DNA of 64,000 nt from Undaria pinnatifida (GCA_012845835.1 JABAKD010000019.1:1349501-1413500); one strand, 5' to 3'; positions 1 to 11,184 are shown, counted from the first letter of the stretch. Notes: generated from the sequence alone by a model not told the origin. Program-made: numbers and translations.

Positions 1-91
1 ATTAGTAAGTTTAACTTCGGTGTAGTTGTGTTTTTTTGTTGTGTTCTTTCGTAGTTGTTTGGTTATTTTTCGTACGCAGGACTGGTACATT

Positions 92-285
92 TGCCATCGA
101 ACAGTAGGGGTCCCTCAATAAAGGCCGACGGAATAAGGCGGTATCGCGATATAGGGCGGTCACAATCACGTGACGCGATTGGGGAATTGCACTCATATCG
201 CGGGATGAAAAAGGCGGCCACCCGCAATAAGGCAGTCGTATTGCTCTGGCACACTATTGTCTTACTGGGTGACCTCTACTGCATT
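92..285 (+). repeat. Dispersed repeat, ATAAGGCGGT family, copy 1
   Basis: This sequence holds several ATAAGGCGGT-like words and ends TCTTACTGGGTGACC. It is clearly related, in the same order and orientation, to 37540-37757. No coding capacity is visible. The element type is unknown. Confidence 0.7.
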
Positions 286-540
286 AAAAAAAAAAAGTTT
301 GAGTTTGATCATATCCTTCTTGCTTTTTACAAAAACACGTACCCCTGGTATATATAGTAACTCCCACTTACTGCTATTTTTCGTGGTAGCCTTCGACAGG
401 TGCCCACCGCTAACATGCATCATTCAGCGGGAAACTATTTTGGTACAGCCGCTCAAAACAATATCTGCCCAACATATCTTTAGTTTTCACCCCTTTTCAA
501 CTACACTCACGTTTTGAGCACAGACTGCTTGGAGTTAGAG

Positions 541-1000
541 CCGTGGTAAATCTGTCGCCTTCGCACCCAGCTCGATGACACCGAGGAAACCCTTGGCTGA
601 CCGCCCTGACCCCTAGGCTGACCGCTTGCACACCCTTAACGACAACAACGTAACGTTATTATTCGGCAAAAAGAGACCTTGAAGTCCCCCAAAAGACCGA
701 TCTTCCATTAATAGCATCTTTGATTACTATCCCCCCCCCTCCCCTCAAACATACCGCCTCCAGAATGACTGCTCAAACCGTGCTAACCCCCACACACACA
801 TACCGCCTCCAGATAGACTGCTCGAGCCGTGCTCCCCCCTCCCCCCGACACACACATACCGCCTTCTGATAGACTGCTCGAGCCGTGCTAACCCCCTCTT
901 CCCCCCTCTCAACACACACCGCCTTCAGATAGACTGCTCGAGCCTTGCTAAGGCTGTCGCCCTCGCACCCAGCACGGCGACACAGAGGAAACTACGAGGG
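541..1000 (+). repeat. Imperfect tandem array with about 65-bp units
   Basis: Units around 750, 800, 860 and 920 share ACCGCCTCCAGATAGACTGC followed by GAGCCGTGCTAAC and a C-rich stretch. A second module, CTGTCGCC.TCGCACCCAGC then GACAC.GAGGAAAC, occurs at 553-592 and again at 953-992, bracketing the array. Confidence 0.75.
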
Positions 1001-1161
1001 GAGGCGGGAGTGGAGGGGTCGAAGTTGGTGGAAAAGATGGACGGAGAGGAGGAGGAGATGGAGGATGGAGGGGGGGTGGGAGAGAAGGAGGAAAGGGCGG
1101 AGGAGGGGCGGAGGGACGGGGAGGAAAAGCATGCAAAATGTTCAACCGACTCAAACGGAAG

Positions 1162-1431
1162 GAGCGCGATTCCTGAAGTTGCGGAAGAACGGTTTTACTA
1201 CAGCTTTTGCCCTCACCCATCTTACCGTCTCGTCTCCCTCGACACCTACGATGTCAACGCCATCCGAGGGGAACCTGAAAGACGACGAGGGGGGGGGGGA
1301 GGGAGAGAGGAGAGGGACGGAGGGGGGGGCGGTGATCCGCAGCCGCAGAGGAGCGCGGTGGAGATGCTCTCGGAGATAAACCCGAACGAGGACAAGAATG
1401 ACGCGGGGGGCATGGAGGGCTTAAGCACAAG
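1162..1431 (+). CDS. ADPRM: ADPRM exon A (first in window)
   Basis: From about 1190 this exon encodes RFYYSFCPHPSYRLVSLDTY and continues to a Gly/Arg-rich stretch, then AVEMLSEINPNEDKND and GLSTR. This is the middle of the ADPRM fold. The 3' end at 1431 is set by AG|GTGTGA, which leaves two bases that complete AGA with exon B. The 5' end is uncertain. The acceptor GGAAG at 1157-1161 is one choice. Upstream lies an in-frame acidic, purine-rich stretch (about 1010-1140) that could be a low-complexity coding insert or intron. The Gly/Arg-rich stretch (about 1280-1335) is unusual for the family. Confidence 0.8.
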
Positions 1432-4400
1432 GTGTGACGGGGTGCGGTGCGGTGACGCGTGTTTTTACGAAAGGGGTCGCATGTTTTTTCCAAGGTGTTC
1501 ATGACTGCCAAGTCTTAAGTTGTCACTACCAAGTCTTAGCTCAACTGAGGGGCTACCCAATATAAGTAGTCGAGATATCCATTATGAATAGGATTAATGG
1601 GCACGTTCTACGGTGGAGATGTACCTTTTTTTGACAAGTCCAGGTTTCACCGTGCAAAGCACGGCGTCTTTCAGGTGGGAACGCTCTGAGAAGCTCTGTT
1701 TCAGGCATCCGAGCCCGCTCAGAGGTCCGTAAAGGAGAATATCTTGATATATACTGGAGTATAAAGTTAGTGTGTGAATGGAAAAAAATGGAGGCCTCTC
1801 AAGAAATCGATATTTGTACGTAGTTCTATACCTACTGCTGTAGTCCATGGGACTGCCCATCGGGTCGCAGTTTCATGTTTTCCAAAAATCCGTGCTTGGA
1901 TAAGATGAAGCAGAGAGATTATCATGTATGGTGGCATGCCTCTGTGGTGTGGTATGGTATGGTGCAGTGTGTTGGCGGGGTGGGCTTGGAACGGGGGGCT
2001 ACAGTATCTGCACACTGGGCGTAGAAATATAACTGCGTACCCCGTATACCTCCCAAGGGTGTCACCAGTATACGTTGTTTTTTGCAACATACCACCTGGT
2101 TTTGGTGTCGACCATTTTGCATCATATGACGGTTCTAGCATATTTTTTGCTGCTCTAACGCTAACCCTAACTCTTATCATGACTCTGAAACTCCCCAAGA
2201 AACGACTCTTTGTCAATTAGTATATGCTGATGAAGCCAGTAAACACGGTATAAGTATACTTATTTGAACCAATTATGATATGAGAATTCAATCAAACGTA
2301 TCACTTAATCAACGAATCCATCCATCACCCAGTCAATCAACCAACCAGTCAATCAACCTACCAGTCGCCCCATAAGGGTGTTTGCGATGCACCAATTTTG
2401 GTTGGGTGAGAGTTGCAGAGGAAAACATATAATATTAGCATTGAAACCGCCGAGCGTCACAATCCAATGCCAACCCAACCCGCGAATAACCAGCGAAAAA
2501 AATCGTCGAGATACAGTATACGTTTTCCTACCATTTTTTTTCTAACCTATTTTGTCGTGGGACGCGTGCTACGATAGAGTTGCACCACTTTTTTTTTCTG
2601 AGGTTCCTCAATTCGTGAGCTCAAGACATGTCTTGACCCAAAAACTGATTTGGAGTAAATAAACCTGCTTTATCGCGGATGAAAAATCCCATGGCCTAGG
2701 TACACGACGAGAATCACGCAAAAAAAAATGTCCTTTTTTTTTGTTTTCCGCCGATTTTGGGTTTAGGAGCCCTGTCATTCACAACAAAACATTTCAGACG
2801 TTGGCCTTGGGCTGTGACGTTCGTCGGTTCCAACGCTCTTTGTACATATTCCACCCCATGAGAGGTTGGAAATCGCAGACACTACCACGTATCAATTGGC
2901 CGCCCTACCCAATCACTCAATTAATTAACCAAACGACCGACCGACCGACCAATCAATCACTCAACCAATCACTCCGCCAATCAACTAATCAAATCAATCA
3001 CTTGGGAAACCAACCAGCTTATCAAAGAACCTATGAGTTAACCAACCGACCAGCCCATCCGTGAACGCCAATTATGTTTCCACCCTCTAGTGCATGCGAG
3101 CACCCGTGCGTGCAGTACGTACGAGTATAACGGAGGTGTCGGCAAAGAGTGCTGTGGCTGAAGGAGCCAATTTCTCGATCAGTCGGCAGCACACATGTGA
3201 AGTTTTAGGGGGCGGGACACAGAGTGCCCCCTGCAGGTCTGCCAATTGAGCAGGTCCTCGGAGAGTACTCACTTTCGTTTCCTTCGTAGAGACGTAGCTT
3301 TATTCGTTTCCACCAGAGCCCCGGATAGCTTCTGACATCGGGGGCTCGTGCCTCCGATCTATTTCCTAACTTTCCCGAATATAAAACGCCAACCTTATCA
3401 TACGAAACCCATCCAAATGATCTCAAATTCGGATAATTACAGGCCTTTCGAGGCCGTATATTAACATCAGTAAAATAATCAATCAACCAACCAACTAGCA
3501 ACCAGCCTCTCAAGCAACCAGCTTACCGACTGATGAATCAGCCAATCAGCCGGTCAACCAAGCAACAAACCAACCATTCGACCAATTCAATACATTGAAT
3601 AATTAACAAACCAACCAACCGATGCCCCCGCGTCCGTCTGTGTCGCACCTGTTCTCTCGCGTGCTGTGCCTGCGAAGATTCGTGCAGTATAACGGGGGGG
3701 TCGGCAAAGAGCAGTTGCTGTGGCTGGAGAACGAGCTATCGGAAGCGACGGCGGCGGGACAGAGAGTTATCGCGTTCGGTCACGTCCCTATCCACCCCAT
3801 AGAGGCGCCTTCCAACTGCCTCGTCTGGAACTACAAAGATGTGCGTGTCGTGCCGTACCGATTGTCAAAACACTGAGTAGCCCCTTTTAAGGGACCACAG
3901 TACGTCAGAGCAGTAGGGTCCCCTATAAACCGACGTTCCATGACAAACTTGGCCTCTAATAAAGGACATGAGTCCTTAGAGTGGACCCGACCGTTTCCCT
4001 GGCACTTGGGGAGCACATATTGTAGCTTGTTTCTTGTAAATGTATGTGGCGTTTTTCACGCGGGAGACGATGGGGTGGCCACTTTTATGGGACCTGGGGT
4101 CCATTATTTCGCGCCTGATCCATTTTAAGGGACAAAATCGCTTCAAGTGGGGAAAAAAATGTTGCGGGGAACTTAGAGGTCCCTTCTATAACAATTTCCC
4201 TTAGCGCGGGGTCCCTTTAAGGGAGGCACCTATTTGAATAGCTTCGACGATTAAGGTGAATCTGCTACCGGAACAGGGCACGGTTAAAAGTGCGTAAAAA
4301 AAAAATACATGTGGTGGACATGTTTGTTTCACTGTGAACTTGAAAACGTCAGGAAAAGATCTCGTCGATTGCGATTGTCATGCAAGCTTCACGAATATGG

Positions 4401-5681
4401 TTATCCTATATCTTATCGAAAAAAAAAAAATCGAAATATCGAACGCCTCCATCTCGTGGTATCCCCTCTGTTTTTTAATGGCGATCACTTTTAGCAAACA
4501 CGAATCATATCGACGATTGCGATTGCCCTGAACAGTCAAAAACAATGTTACCGAACATGGTGTCGAAAACGTTAATCGAAATATCATCTGAATGATATCA
4601 CTTTGAACCCCCCCCCTCCCCTCACCCTTGGCTCCCCCCGGTCCCCTTGATATATACCAGGTACATATAATAGTTGGCCTCGGTTGGCATCGACGCTGTA
4701 AAACATTATATGTATATTGGGGTTGGGGTTGATTGGCAACGATACTGCAAAACATGCCAATCACTGCGGGAGCTAGACAACCAGGGTACCGTTTGGTTAT
4801 TTTTTGCGGTCACCATGATGGTTATCGAGTTAGATAATATTTTGCGGAGTGGAGAACTCTACCTCCGCACAAGGGGAATGATCACATCACGTAGTGAATA
4901 TGGTAAGCCACCCACGAGGAAGTTACACAGTAATACCCATTGCTATCGCTGGAGTGGCCACACGAGAAAACAAAGTAACAGCAAGAAAGTAGGCACAAGG
5001 TGCCCAAGTCCGTCTTACGAGCCGTTCTTGGAAGGATGCCGTTCACCCTGCATATGACTCGCCGAGCAACTCACGGCGCTTCGCGCTTGGTGCAAGCAAT
5101 GTCTGCTTGGTTGGTGAAAAACCCGCCGTGCTCCGTCCCGGTATAGTAGGGATGCGAGAGTCTATGGTCATACGACTACGGCCATGCACAAACTGAGTAC
5201 CCCCTCCCCACCCTCCCCTCCTGCCCGGAGTCCAAACCCAGCCGTATACCAGCACTTTGCAAACTCTGCATGCGAAGTTGACATGGCGGGTAGAGTGTAA
5301 AGTATCTTCAACTTCCCACTTGCCCCCAACCCCAACCGCCGCGGTGCTTCGTCTCGAAAGGGATGCGTCGTTCATGGTCAAACCAGTACGCCCCCCCCCT
5401 AAAATCCCAGCCCCCCCCCCTCCCCTCGGTCAATCGACTACGGCCATGCACAAACTGAGTACCCCCCCCCCCCCCCTCGTTTGCCTTCGAAGGTGTTGGA
5501 AGTGATGCACACGTTCGACTGTGTGGCGATGTTTCTGTCTGGGCACCGCCACTTAGAGAGTTATTGCAGGGATGCAAAAGGGATTCACCACGTCTCGCTA
5601 GCGGCGGCGCTCGAGGCTCCTCCCGGCCAGGCGAGTGTCGTGGTGACGGCTGTGCAAGCCTTGCCCGAGAATTGCGCTTGA
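1162..5681 (+). CDS. ADPRM: ADPRM-like Mn-dependent ADP-ribose/CDP-alcohol diphosphatase, 3' three exons
   Basis: This is a calcineurin-like metallophosphoesterase of the ADPRM family, which hydrolyses ADP-ribose and CDP-alcohols with Mn2+, probably in the cytosol. Three exons join in frame: about 1162-1431, 3678-3840 and 5493-5681. The splice phases are 2 and 0, with donors GTGTGA and GTGCGT and acceptors ending CGAAG. The joined product carries, in family order, FYYSF...LVSLDTYDVNAIRG, then RFVQYNGGVGKEQLLWL, GHVPIHP with a metal-ligand His, CLVWNYKD, and SGHRH (the GHxH motif) near the C-terminus. The N-terminal metal motifs (DxQ, GDxxD and GNHE types) are missing, so the 5' exons lie left of the window or were not recognised. 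The family usually has GHDH where this gene has GHRH. Introns are 2.2 and 1.7 kb. The family call is secure; the substrate is inferred. Confidence 0.88.
1505..2290. other. ADPRM intron sequence, nothing recognised
   Basis: This stretch is AT-balanced with short open frames only. One CTAACCCTAAC telomere-like word lies near 2160-2172. No domain, RNA or repeat was recognised. Confidence 0.5.
2295..3625 (+). repeat. CCAACCAAT/CAATCAAT minisatellite blocks
   Basis: Degenerate CCAAC/CAATC/CGACC short repeats occur at about 2300-2355, 2884-3062 and 3474-3625. The last two precede the decayed and the live exon B respectively. The complementary GGTTGG form occurs at 11790-11980. Confidence 0.8.
3108..3232 (+). 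pseudogene. Decayed partial copy of ADPRM exon B
   Basis: The bases TATAACGG.GGTGTCGGCAAA at 3126-3146, then GCTGTGGCTG, repeat exon B at 3688-3730 with small indels. GGCGGGACA.AGAGT near 3213-3228 matches exon B near 3755. Small deletions and an insertion before TATAAC break the frame. Both copies are preceded by CCAACCAAT-type minisatellite, so an old tandem duplication of about 560 bp is the simplest explanation. Confidence 0.75.
3678..3840 (+). CDS. ADPRM: ADPRM exon B
   Basis: This exon starts after CTGCGAAG and encodes RFVQYNGGVGKEQLLWLEN, then an Ala-rich helix, RVIAFGHVPIHP and CLVWNYKD. Its first base completes the split Arg codon from exon A, and it ends in phase 0 before GTGCGT. 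A decayed partial copy of this exon lies 562 bp upstream. Confidence 0.9.
3841..5173. other. ADPRM intron 2, nothing recognised
   Basis: This is intron sequence with several short A and C tracts, a CCAGGTA word near 4649 and GTCCCTTTAAGGGA-like words around 3880-4220. No gene or known element was identified. Confidence 0.5.
5174..5478 (+). repeat. Direct repeat with C-rich flanks before ADPRM exon C
   Basis: CTACGGCCATGCACAAACTG followed by AGTACCCCC occurs at 5176 and again at 5438, each time running into long C/T tracts. The second tract forms the polypyrimidine run before the exon C acceptor. Confidence 0.8.
5493..5681 (+). CDS. ADPRM: ADPRM terminal exon C
   Basis: This exon starts after CCTTCGAAG in phase 0 and encodes VLEVMHTFDCVAMFLSGHRH, then GIHHVSLAAALEAPPG, and ends at TGA (5679-5681). 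SGHRH is the last metal-binding motif of the phosphoesterase, and the HH..L..ALE.PPG stretch is typical of ADPRM. A long C-tract lies just upstream of the acceptor. Confidence 0.92.
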   Translation: MLEVMHTFDCVAMFLSGHRHLESYCRDAKGIHHVSLAAALEAPPGQASVVVTAVQALPENCA

Positions 5682-5751
5682 GCTAAACATTTTCAACCGT
5701 AGCCCGAACGAAATTGATTATTTATACCTGCTCGTACTTGACTTCAACCTT

Positions 5752-5974
5752 TTCTCACCTCAGACAGATCACGATCTAGATAATCTACTTGTAGGTCATC
5801 TACAGTAGATCGTATAGCTATAGCTGCCGTTCGTTATTTTATATTGTGCAGGCTCTTTTATGTAGAAAGTACAGATCCAACCCTGGAACCATTTGGTAGA
5901 TCATGCAGATCATACAGATCTTCCCTGAAATATCTAAACCGTCAGGTGGAATTCGGTGTGCCCGACGTGTGAAC
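5752..5974 (+). mobile_element. AGATC-rich MITE-like element, copy 1
   Basis: It starts CTCACCTCAGACAGATCACG and ends GACGTGTGAA. Inside are many AGATCAT/ATCTAGAT words and the shared core ACAGATCCAACCC. It is homologous to 13207-13453, 31554-31823 and 32914-33193. No open frame of note; the element is non-autonomous. Confidence 0.75.
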
Positions 5975-6103
5975 TTCTATATCGTAACCCTAACCCAAGA
6001 GTTAAAATCTACTTGGTACTTGCTGCTGTACATTTTGTGCCCTAAACCCTAACAAGATCGTTGAATATATGCTTGATTTAAAAATGTAAATCCCAGGGTT
6101 CGT

Positions 6104-6520
6104 TACGGCGCGTTTTTTCCTGTCGGTTCGGTACGGTTCGGTGCGGTACCGCACCGAACCGCTCAGTAGGGTTTTCGCCCTCTCCGAAACCGCATCACAC
6201 CACAGCGTAGGTTTTACGATATTGGAACCGCACCGAACCTCACCGTAGGACTCAAAATATAACCGAACCGCACCGTAATGATTTCCAATATCCGAAAACC
6301 GCACCGAATCGCACCGTAAGATTCCCGATTTCATAAAACCGCACCGAACCTCACCGTAGAAATGCCATCGAAACCGCACCGCACCGTGTGCATCAAGCCA
6401 TAAACCGTTGTATCGTTTTTTTTAACGGTGCGGTTTACTTGAAACTGTCGACAAACCGCGGTTCCATCGACCATGAAACCGTGCTATAGGGTCACGGTTT
6501 TTGCACGGTTCGTCACAGTG
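6104..6520 (-). repeat. Tandem repeat of CCGCACCGAACCGCACC type
   Basis: Degenerate units of about 45-50 bp carry CCGAACCGCACCGTA and then AT-richer spacers. The minus-strand open frame over it is only repeat translation. A longer sister array lies at 10316-10690. Confidence 0.85.
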
Positions 6521-6576
6521 TGTTCACGTTTTGGGGTCAAAAGTGTACGTGCAAAAGTATTCCCGCTACTACCTGT

Positions 6577-6666
6577 TTAACCCCTTTACAACTGGAAACC
6601 CGTTTTTGGGGACAAAATTACTTGGACTTAGTATAGGGAGGGGTTCGGGGGCTCTAAAGGGGTTAA
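6577..6666 (+). mobile_element. TTAA-type MITE, best copy
   Basis: This 90-bp element has perfect 12-bp terminal inverted repeats, TTAACCCCTTTA at the left and its complement at the right. The core is TTGGGGACAAAATTACTTGG. Ends in TTAA followed by CCC are what piggyBac-type transposons leave. Other copies are at 29085-29163 (reversed), 31467-31551, 33587-33670 (reversed), 39887-39990 and 44008-44097. Confidence 0.8.
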
Positions 6667-6669
6667 CTC

Positions 6670-7639
6670 ATGTATGCACGGCTTATCATACCAGCTACCA
6701 GGTATGCATCTGTCGCACACAATATGAAAAAATACCTGGTGATGAATATAATCCAGGTATACTTGTACTGCTGTTGTACAAGTACGTGAAAAATACACTT
6801 TCGCTGCAAGATCGACCAAAATGTTTTTTTGATCGTAAATACGGAGTATGTACGAGTACCAGGTGTGTATAAAATTGCTATTAATATATTTATATTCCAC
6901 TACGTACGGTATAATATACTTGGTACGTATAATGTGGATTGCTTGACAACCACGAGAAAAAATAAGAAATAAAAATAGCTGGTAGACAATAGAAAGTATT
7001 CTGGAAAAGATTAGTATTGCTGCTGTTGTACCACAGCAGGAGGATGGCACACGGAGACCCATGACCGGCACGCACATCATCATCATGAGAGCATCGCGAT
7101 CGTCTTTTTTTCAAGGGTTATTTTTACGAGGCAGTAGTGCAACATACTACTTACGTCACTGATTTTTGTAGAGTTGGTAAAAGAGTTGTATTCCCTTCAC
7201 GGGGAACGATCCGCCGCAAATTTCAATTTTCAGGCATGGGTGTCGTAGCTAGCTGCGCTGCAACCTGTCAAATACCTCGGGAAGGTGGGGTGATCATTGA
7301 TATTTGTATGGTGGTTTTTGGTTCGATTGCTCCTGTTTCACTGCATGCCCGCGGGTCGTCACTCTGACAGCACTCCAGACAGGAGGCGCGTTCGTCTGTG
7401 CTCACGATTACCGTGCGGTTCGTATGGTGCAGACAGCCCAACCGCTGTAGTTTGTAGCCGCGAGTTGGTTAGTTGTGGGAACGGGAGAACTCTCAATGCT
7501 GCAGTTGGGTGGATACCCGCGGCCATGTGAGTTCAGCTTGCACATTGGACCTTTTCACTTGTTCGCCTTTTTCCGTATCGTGCGTTTTTAGGCGGGAAAG
7601 CGTAGTATTTCCCGGACGAATTTTGATTTCATTTGGTTT
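6670..7639. other. Intergenic sequence without recognised genes
   Basis: Several CCAGGTA and TACCTGG words occur near 6700-6860. Open frames in this stretch are short and resemble no family known to me. Confidence 0.45.
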
Positions 7640-7659
7640 TTCGGATCTTCCTAGGGCTC

Positions 7660-7751
7660 CAGCACCTTTGTGTAACCACGGACTCTAGTTTTTTTACAAG
7701 AGTTAATGTGAGAAAACATAACAACAACAACAACAGCAACAACAACAACAA
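7660..7751 (+). mobile_element. (AAC)n-tailed SINE-like element, 3' end
   Basis: GTAACCACGGACT, then GAGTTAATGTGAGAAAACA and an AAC microsatellite (7717-7751). The same end, GAGTTAATGTGAGAACAAC, occurs at 35864-35887, and reversed copies lie at 25580, 38490, 40855 and 48070. The AAC run looks like the element's tail. Confidence 0.65.
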
Positions 7752-7801
7752 CTAGGAATAAGGAAATCCGTGGTTGTGCTCCTTTTGAGCGAACAGGGTA
7801 A

Positions 7802-8113
7802 TATTTCCGGTGCATAAAGGGTAGTTTTGTCTGCACGCAAGAAAACAAAGTAACAGACAAAGCGATGTTTATTGTGTTTGATATAGAGAATGAAGGATGT
7901 CTGTCGTGGATGGGGGTCCCAGGGGATTGTAGGGAAAAAAGTAGACGAGCCCCCCGAGACCAATCTGGGCCGCAGCTTGACGCGTGCAGGCTAGCAAGGG
8001 CACGCCGAACGCGAACAAGTTGGGGCTCTTGCCAATGACGTAGGCAGACATGAGGTAGTCCCTGGATTGGCCGCCAAGCCAGGCATTTGAGTATTTTATT
8101 TCCGGTGCATAAA
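7802..8113. repeat. 17-bp direct repeats flanking the open frame
   Basis: TATTTCCGGTGCATAAA occurs exactly at 7802-7818 and 8097-8113. Its length fits a target-site duplication of a retroposed segment, or chance duplication by replication slippage. Confidence 0.85.
7869..8097 (-). CDS. Possible coding exon or retrocopied fragment, unknown protein
   Basis: The minus strand is open from 8165 to a TAA at 7869. From about 8092 codon use is strongly G/C in third positions, unlike the surroundings. The peptide includes AWLGGQSRDYLMSAYVIGKS and then a hydrophobic, Gly/Pro-rich part (GLGGLVYFFPYNPLGPP). The stop overlaps an AATAAA. The block is flanked by a perfect 17-bp direct repeat (7802-7818 and 8097-8113). 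That suggests an inserted fragment, possibly a retrocopy, although no poly-A is seen. I do not recognise the protein. Confidence 0.4.
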
Positions 8114-8584
8114 ATAGCACTAGGGTTCGAGTAATACCCTGGTATATACTACTAAATAGTAGCAAGTACCAGGAACATATCCATGCGTGGGCGCAATGGG
8201 GGGGGGGGGGGTACCAGTCTCTGTGAAGAGTGATCGAGTACTACTGCCGTACTACCGCTGCCGTAGTATCAAGCAAGACGTTGTTGGCGTGTGGGTTGCA
8301 AATGTACCATGTAACTAAGATGACATTGTGCAGCATTTCGAGTCACATTACTAAGTCTGGAAAAAAGTACGATGCACCGGACAACCAGGTAGAAGATACC
8401 TACGCTGAAAACCAAACCGCACATTATAGTATCACGGGGCGCATCATGCACCTTACCGATTTCACGGATGTTATATATGCACGAATCGATTCATTGAATC
8501 TGTTTTTTTACGCGCCTAGGACCTCTTAACTGTGTTGTTGCTGATGACTTGGTCTAGAAGTAACAAAAACAAGGTTGTATTCTG

Positions 8585-8945
8585 TAGGGTGCGTACAAAC
8601 CGTACCCGTGGTATTTACCCCGGATATTACCCTACAAAAAACTTCTGTAAGTTATGTAGGGCATTCATACCCGTACCCAAAACTTCTGGAAGTTCTGTTC
8701 GCCCGTGGCCACAATACCCGGGGTACGGGTAAAGCATGTTTTGTACCCGCTCGGAATTTCTTTGTGTTTTGTACGCCTGTGCCACAATACCCGTAAGTTC
8801 TGGAAGTTCGGTAAGATCCGTACCCGCACCCGGAACTTCTGGAAGTTCTGTAATATCCTCATACCCTTACCCAACAATTATGTAACTCCTGTAAGACTGT
8901 GGCACAATACCCGGGGTACGGGTATACCTTCGTTACAATACCTGG
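8585..8945 (+). repeat. Tandem array of ACCCGGGGTACGGGTA modules, block 1
   Basis: Repeated modules combine CCGTACCCGGAACTTCTG, GTTCTGTACGCCTGTGCCAC and AATACCCGGGGTACGGGTA. The CCCGTACCC/GGGTACGGG parts are self-complementary. The open frames across it are repeat shadows. Confidence 0.85.
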
Positions 8946-9644
8946 GGAGCTCTGTATTTATTCAGGTTTAATCCGAAAAGTGTATTATGCATTAATTAGG
9001 AGGTCATGTTTTGTCAGCCACATAAACCGAACACCGAACACAGCAGTACGTATCATACGATAAGAGCACCTGTTGTTGATGTTTCTTACGTTTCCAAGGG
9101 CACGTATTAACGTATTAACGAAGGACACTTTTTTGATCGAAATACTCTTTTTTATGAATCGAATTGAATGCGGTTCGATTTGGTTGAAACATACATTTTT
9201 TCCCCTCTTATTCGGGCAACCACGTATTGCGTATTGTCAATGTTTTTTTTCCGATCGGAATAATGCAGGTTTTTCTATCATCGAAGTTGTGAACTATTAT
9301 CTGTGCTTTCGGTGGCTTCGCTCCTTCTTTTTCGTGGTACTTGGCTTATCGCGCTAGTGGGAAAATTGGGCTTGCGACCGCCAGTACATATTTTGAGGCG
9401 CCACAGCCGGGGTACGCTATGGTACGATCTGTGTCACAGAACAACCGTAGTAGTAGTAGACGTGAGCGCAGCTGTTGCCCCGGTCGGCACTCGTTGGGGT
9501 TCACGATTTATCGCCTCGGTGGTGGTTGTCGATAGCTCTCAAAGCTACGATGGATTGCTTCGGGGACGTTGGCCCAGTGAGAGCATGCCATGCAAACTCG
9601 ATGGAATCCTCCACTTCAAATCCAACTCCTCCCCCGAGGCCGTG

Positions 9645-10045
9645 TATTTACCCGGCTTTTTACCCGTACCCGGAACTTCTGTAAGTGCTGTACGCCAGTG
9701 CCACAAAAAACCCGGGGTACGGGTACAGCATTTTTATACCTGCCCGGAACTTCTGTAAGTTCTGTACGCCTGTGCCACAATAGCCGGAACTTCTGGGAGT
9801 TCTGGAAGACTTTCATACCCGTACCCGGAATTTCTGTGAGTTCTGTGCGACCAGTGCCACAATACCCGGGGTACGGGTACAGCATGTTTTGTACCCGCCT
9901 GGAACTTCTATGAGTTCTGTACGCCCGTGACACAATACCCGGAAATTTTGGGAGTTCTGTAACACTTCCATACCCGTACCCGAAACTTCCAGAAGATCTG
10001 TAAGACTCTCATACCCTTACCCGGATTCCACAAACCCTGCAGAAC
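9645..10045 (+). repeat. Tandem array of ACCCGGGGTACGGGTA modules, block 2
   Basis: The modules are the same as at 8585-8945, with about six GGAACTTCTGTAAGTTCTG copies. Between the blocks (8950-9640) is unrecognised sequence with a plus-strand open frame that merges into the repeats. Confidence 0.85.
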
Positions 10046-10079
10046 ATAACTTGAAAAAAAACGACAGAAAACCGCACGC

Positions 10080-10690
10080 ACCCGCGGGTTTGTACGGTTT
10101 ATAAATAAGGTGAACCGTGGAGAAACAGTACAAAAACAGCGGTTTTGTACGGTTTATTCAAACGGCGCACCGTGGAGAACCAGCTGTTTCGTTAATGCAC
10201 CGAGAAAAGCTTGAGAACCGTATATACGAAACTGCGGTTTGCACGGTTTATTCATACAGTAAACCGTAGGGAAAGCCCGGTTTTATACGGTGTCCCCTAG
10301 GGGGATTGGCCCTGCAGCGTAACAAAACCGTTCAACGGGGAACCGCACCCAACCGCACCGTAGGATTAATCATAGCACCGAACCGCACCGTAAGATTTGC
10401 TATACCTGAAAATCGCACCGAACCGCACTGTAGGATTCCTGATTCCTGAAAACCGCATTAAACCGCACCGTATGTTACATGAAAACACCGAACCGCACCG
10501 TACCATTTACGATTTTCGAAAAACGCACCGAACCGCACCGTAGGATTTTCTCGTTTTCAAAACCGCACCGAACCGCACTGTAGGGTTTGCAGTATCCGAA
10601 AACCGCACCAAACCGCACCGTAAGATTTCCTCTTTCTTGAGCCGCACCGAACCGAACCGCAGGAACTTCGATTTGAATAAACCGCTCCAT
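10080..10690 (-). repeat. CGGTTT / ACCGCACCGAACCG tandem repeats, long array
   Basis: From 10080 to 10290 repeats of TACGGTTTAT type alternate with AACCGTG. From 10316 to 10690 about eight units of 45-50 bp carry AACCGCACCGTAGGATTT. The array is related to 6104-6520. Confidence 0.85.
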
Positions 10691-10726
10691 GCACGGACGG
10701 ATATGTAAAGAACCCTGGTAAATCCT

Positions 10727-10746
10727 AGGGTTAGGGTTAGGGTTAC
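10727..10746 (+). repeat. Interstitial telomere-like TTAGGG repeats
   Basis: TAGGGTTAGGGTTAGGGTTA lies here, and ATTAGGGTTAGGGTTAG lies at 13957-13973. Single CCCTAACCC or CCCTAA words are at 2160, 5984 and 6043. They are too short to be telomeres; they fit repair or insertion scars, or origin from the nearby GGTT-type arrays. Confidence 0.85.
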
Positions 10747-11184
10747 TCCGGAGAGATATAAAAGTGGTTAATGTGTCGCTAGTGCCGGTCCTCAGGGTTC
10801 CTCCTCGCCAGGCGAGTCTCGTGAGGGCTGTGCCTGTACACAACTTGGCCCAGCTTCGACGAAAAGTGTTGGAATATGCTTTGCGTATTGTACCTGGTCA
10901 ATCCGTGCAAGTCTAACAGTGGACCTGGTCAGTCCGTGTAAGTATAACGGTAGTACTTGATTAGTACACAGCGGTAGCAGCACGACACCATATTAATAGT
11001 AGTACGCGTACAAGTAATTAGTTGTGGTTTTGGTGTTGATTGATTAACCCTGATTAACCCAACTTGCCAAATGTTTTAATTATACCCGGTACATGATTTA
11101 TATATTTATACCGAGTCCAAATATATTTCAAGTATACCAGGTACTTGATTAGCATTTAAACGTTCGAACTGTAGCCCGAACCAA

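Noticed and set aside
10727-10746. Telomere or chromosome end
   Set aside because: Only about three TTAGGG units, flanked on both sides by unique or repeat sequence.
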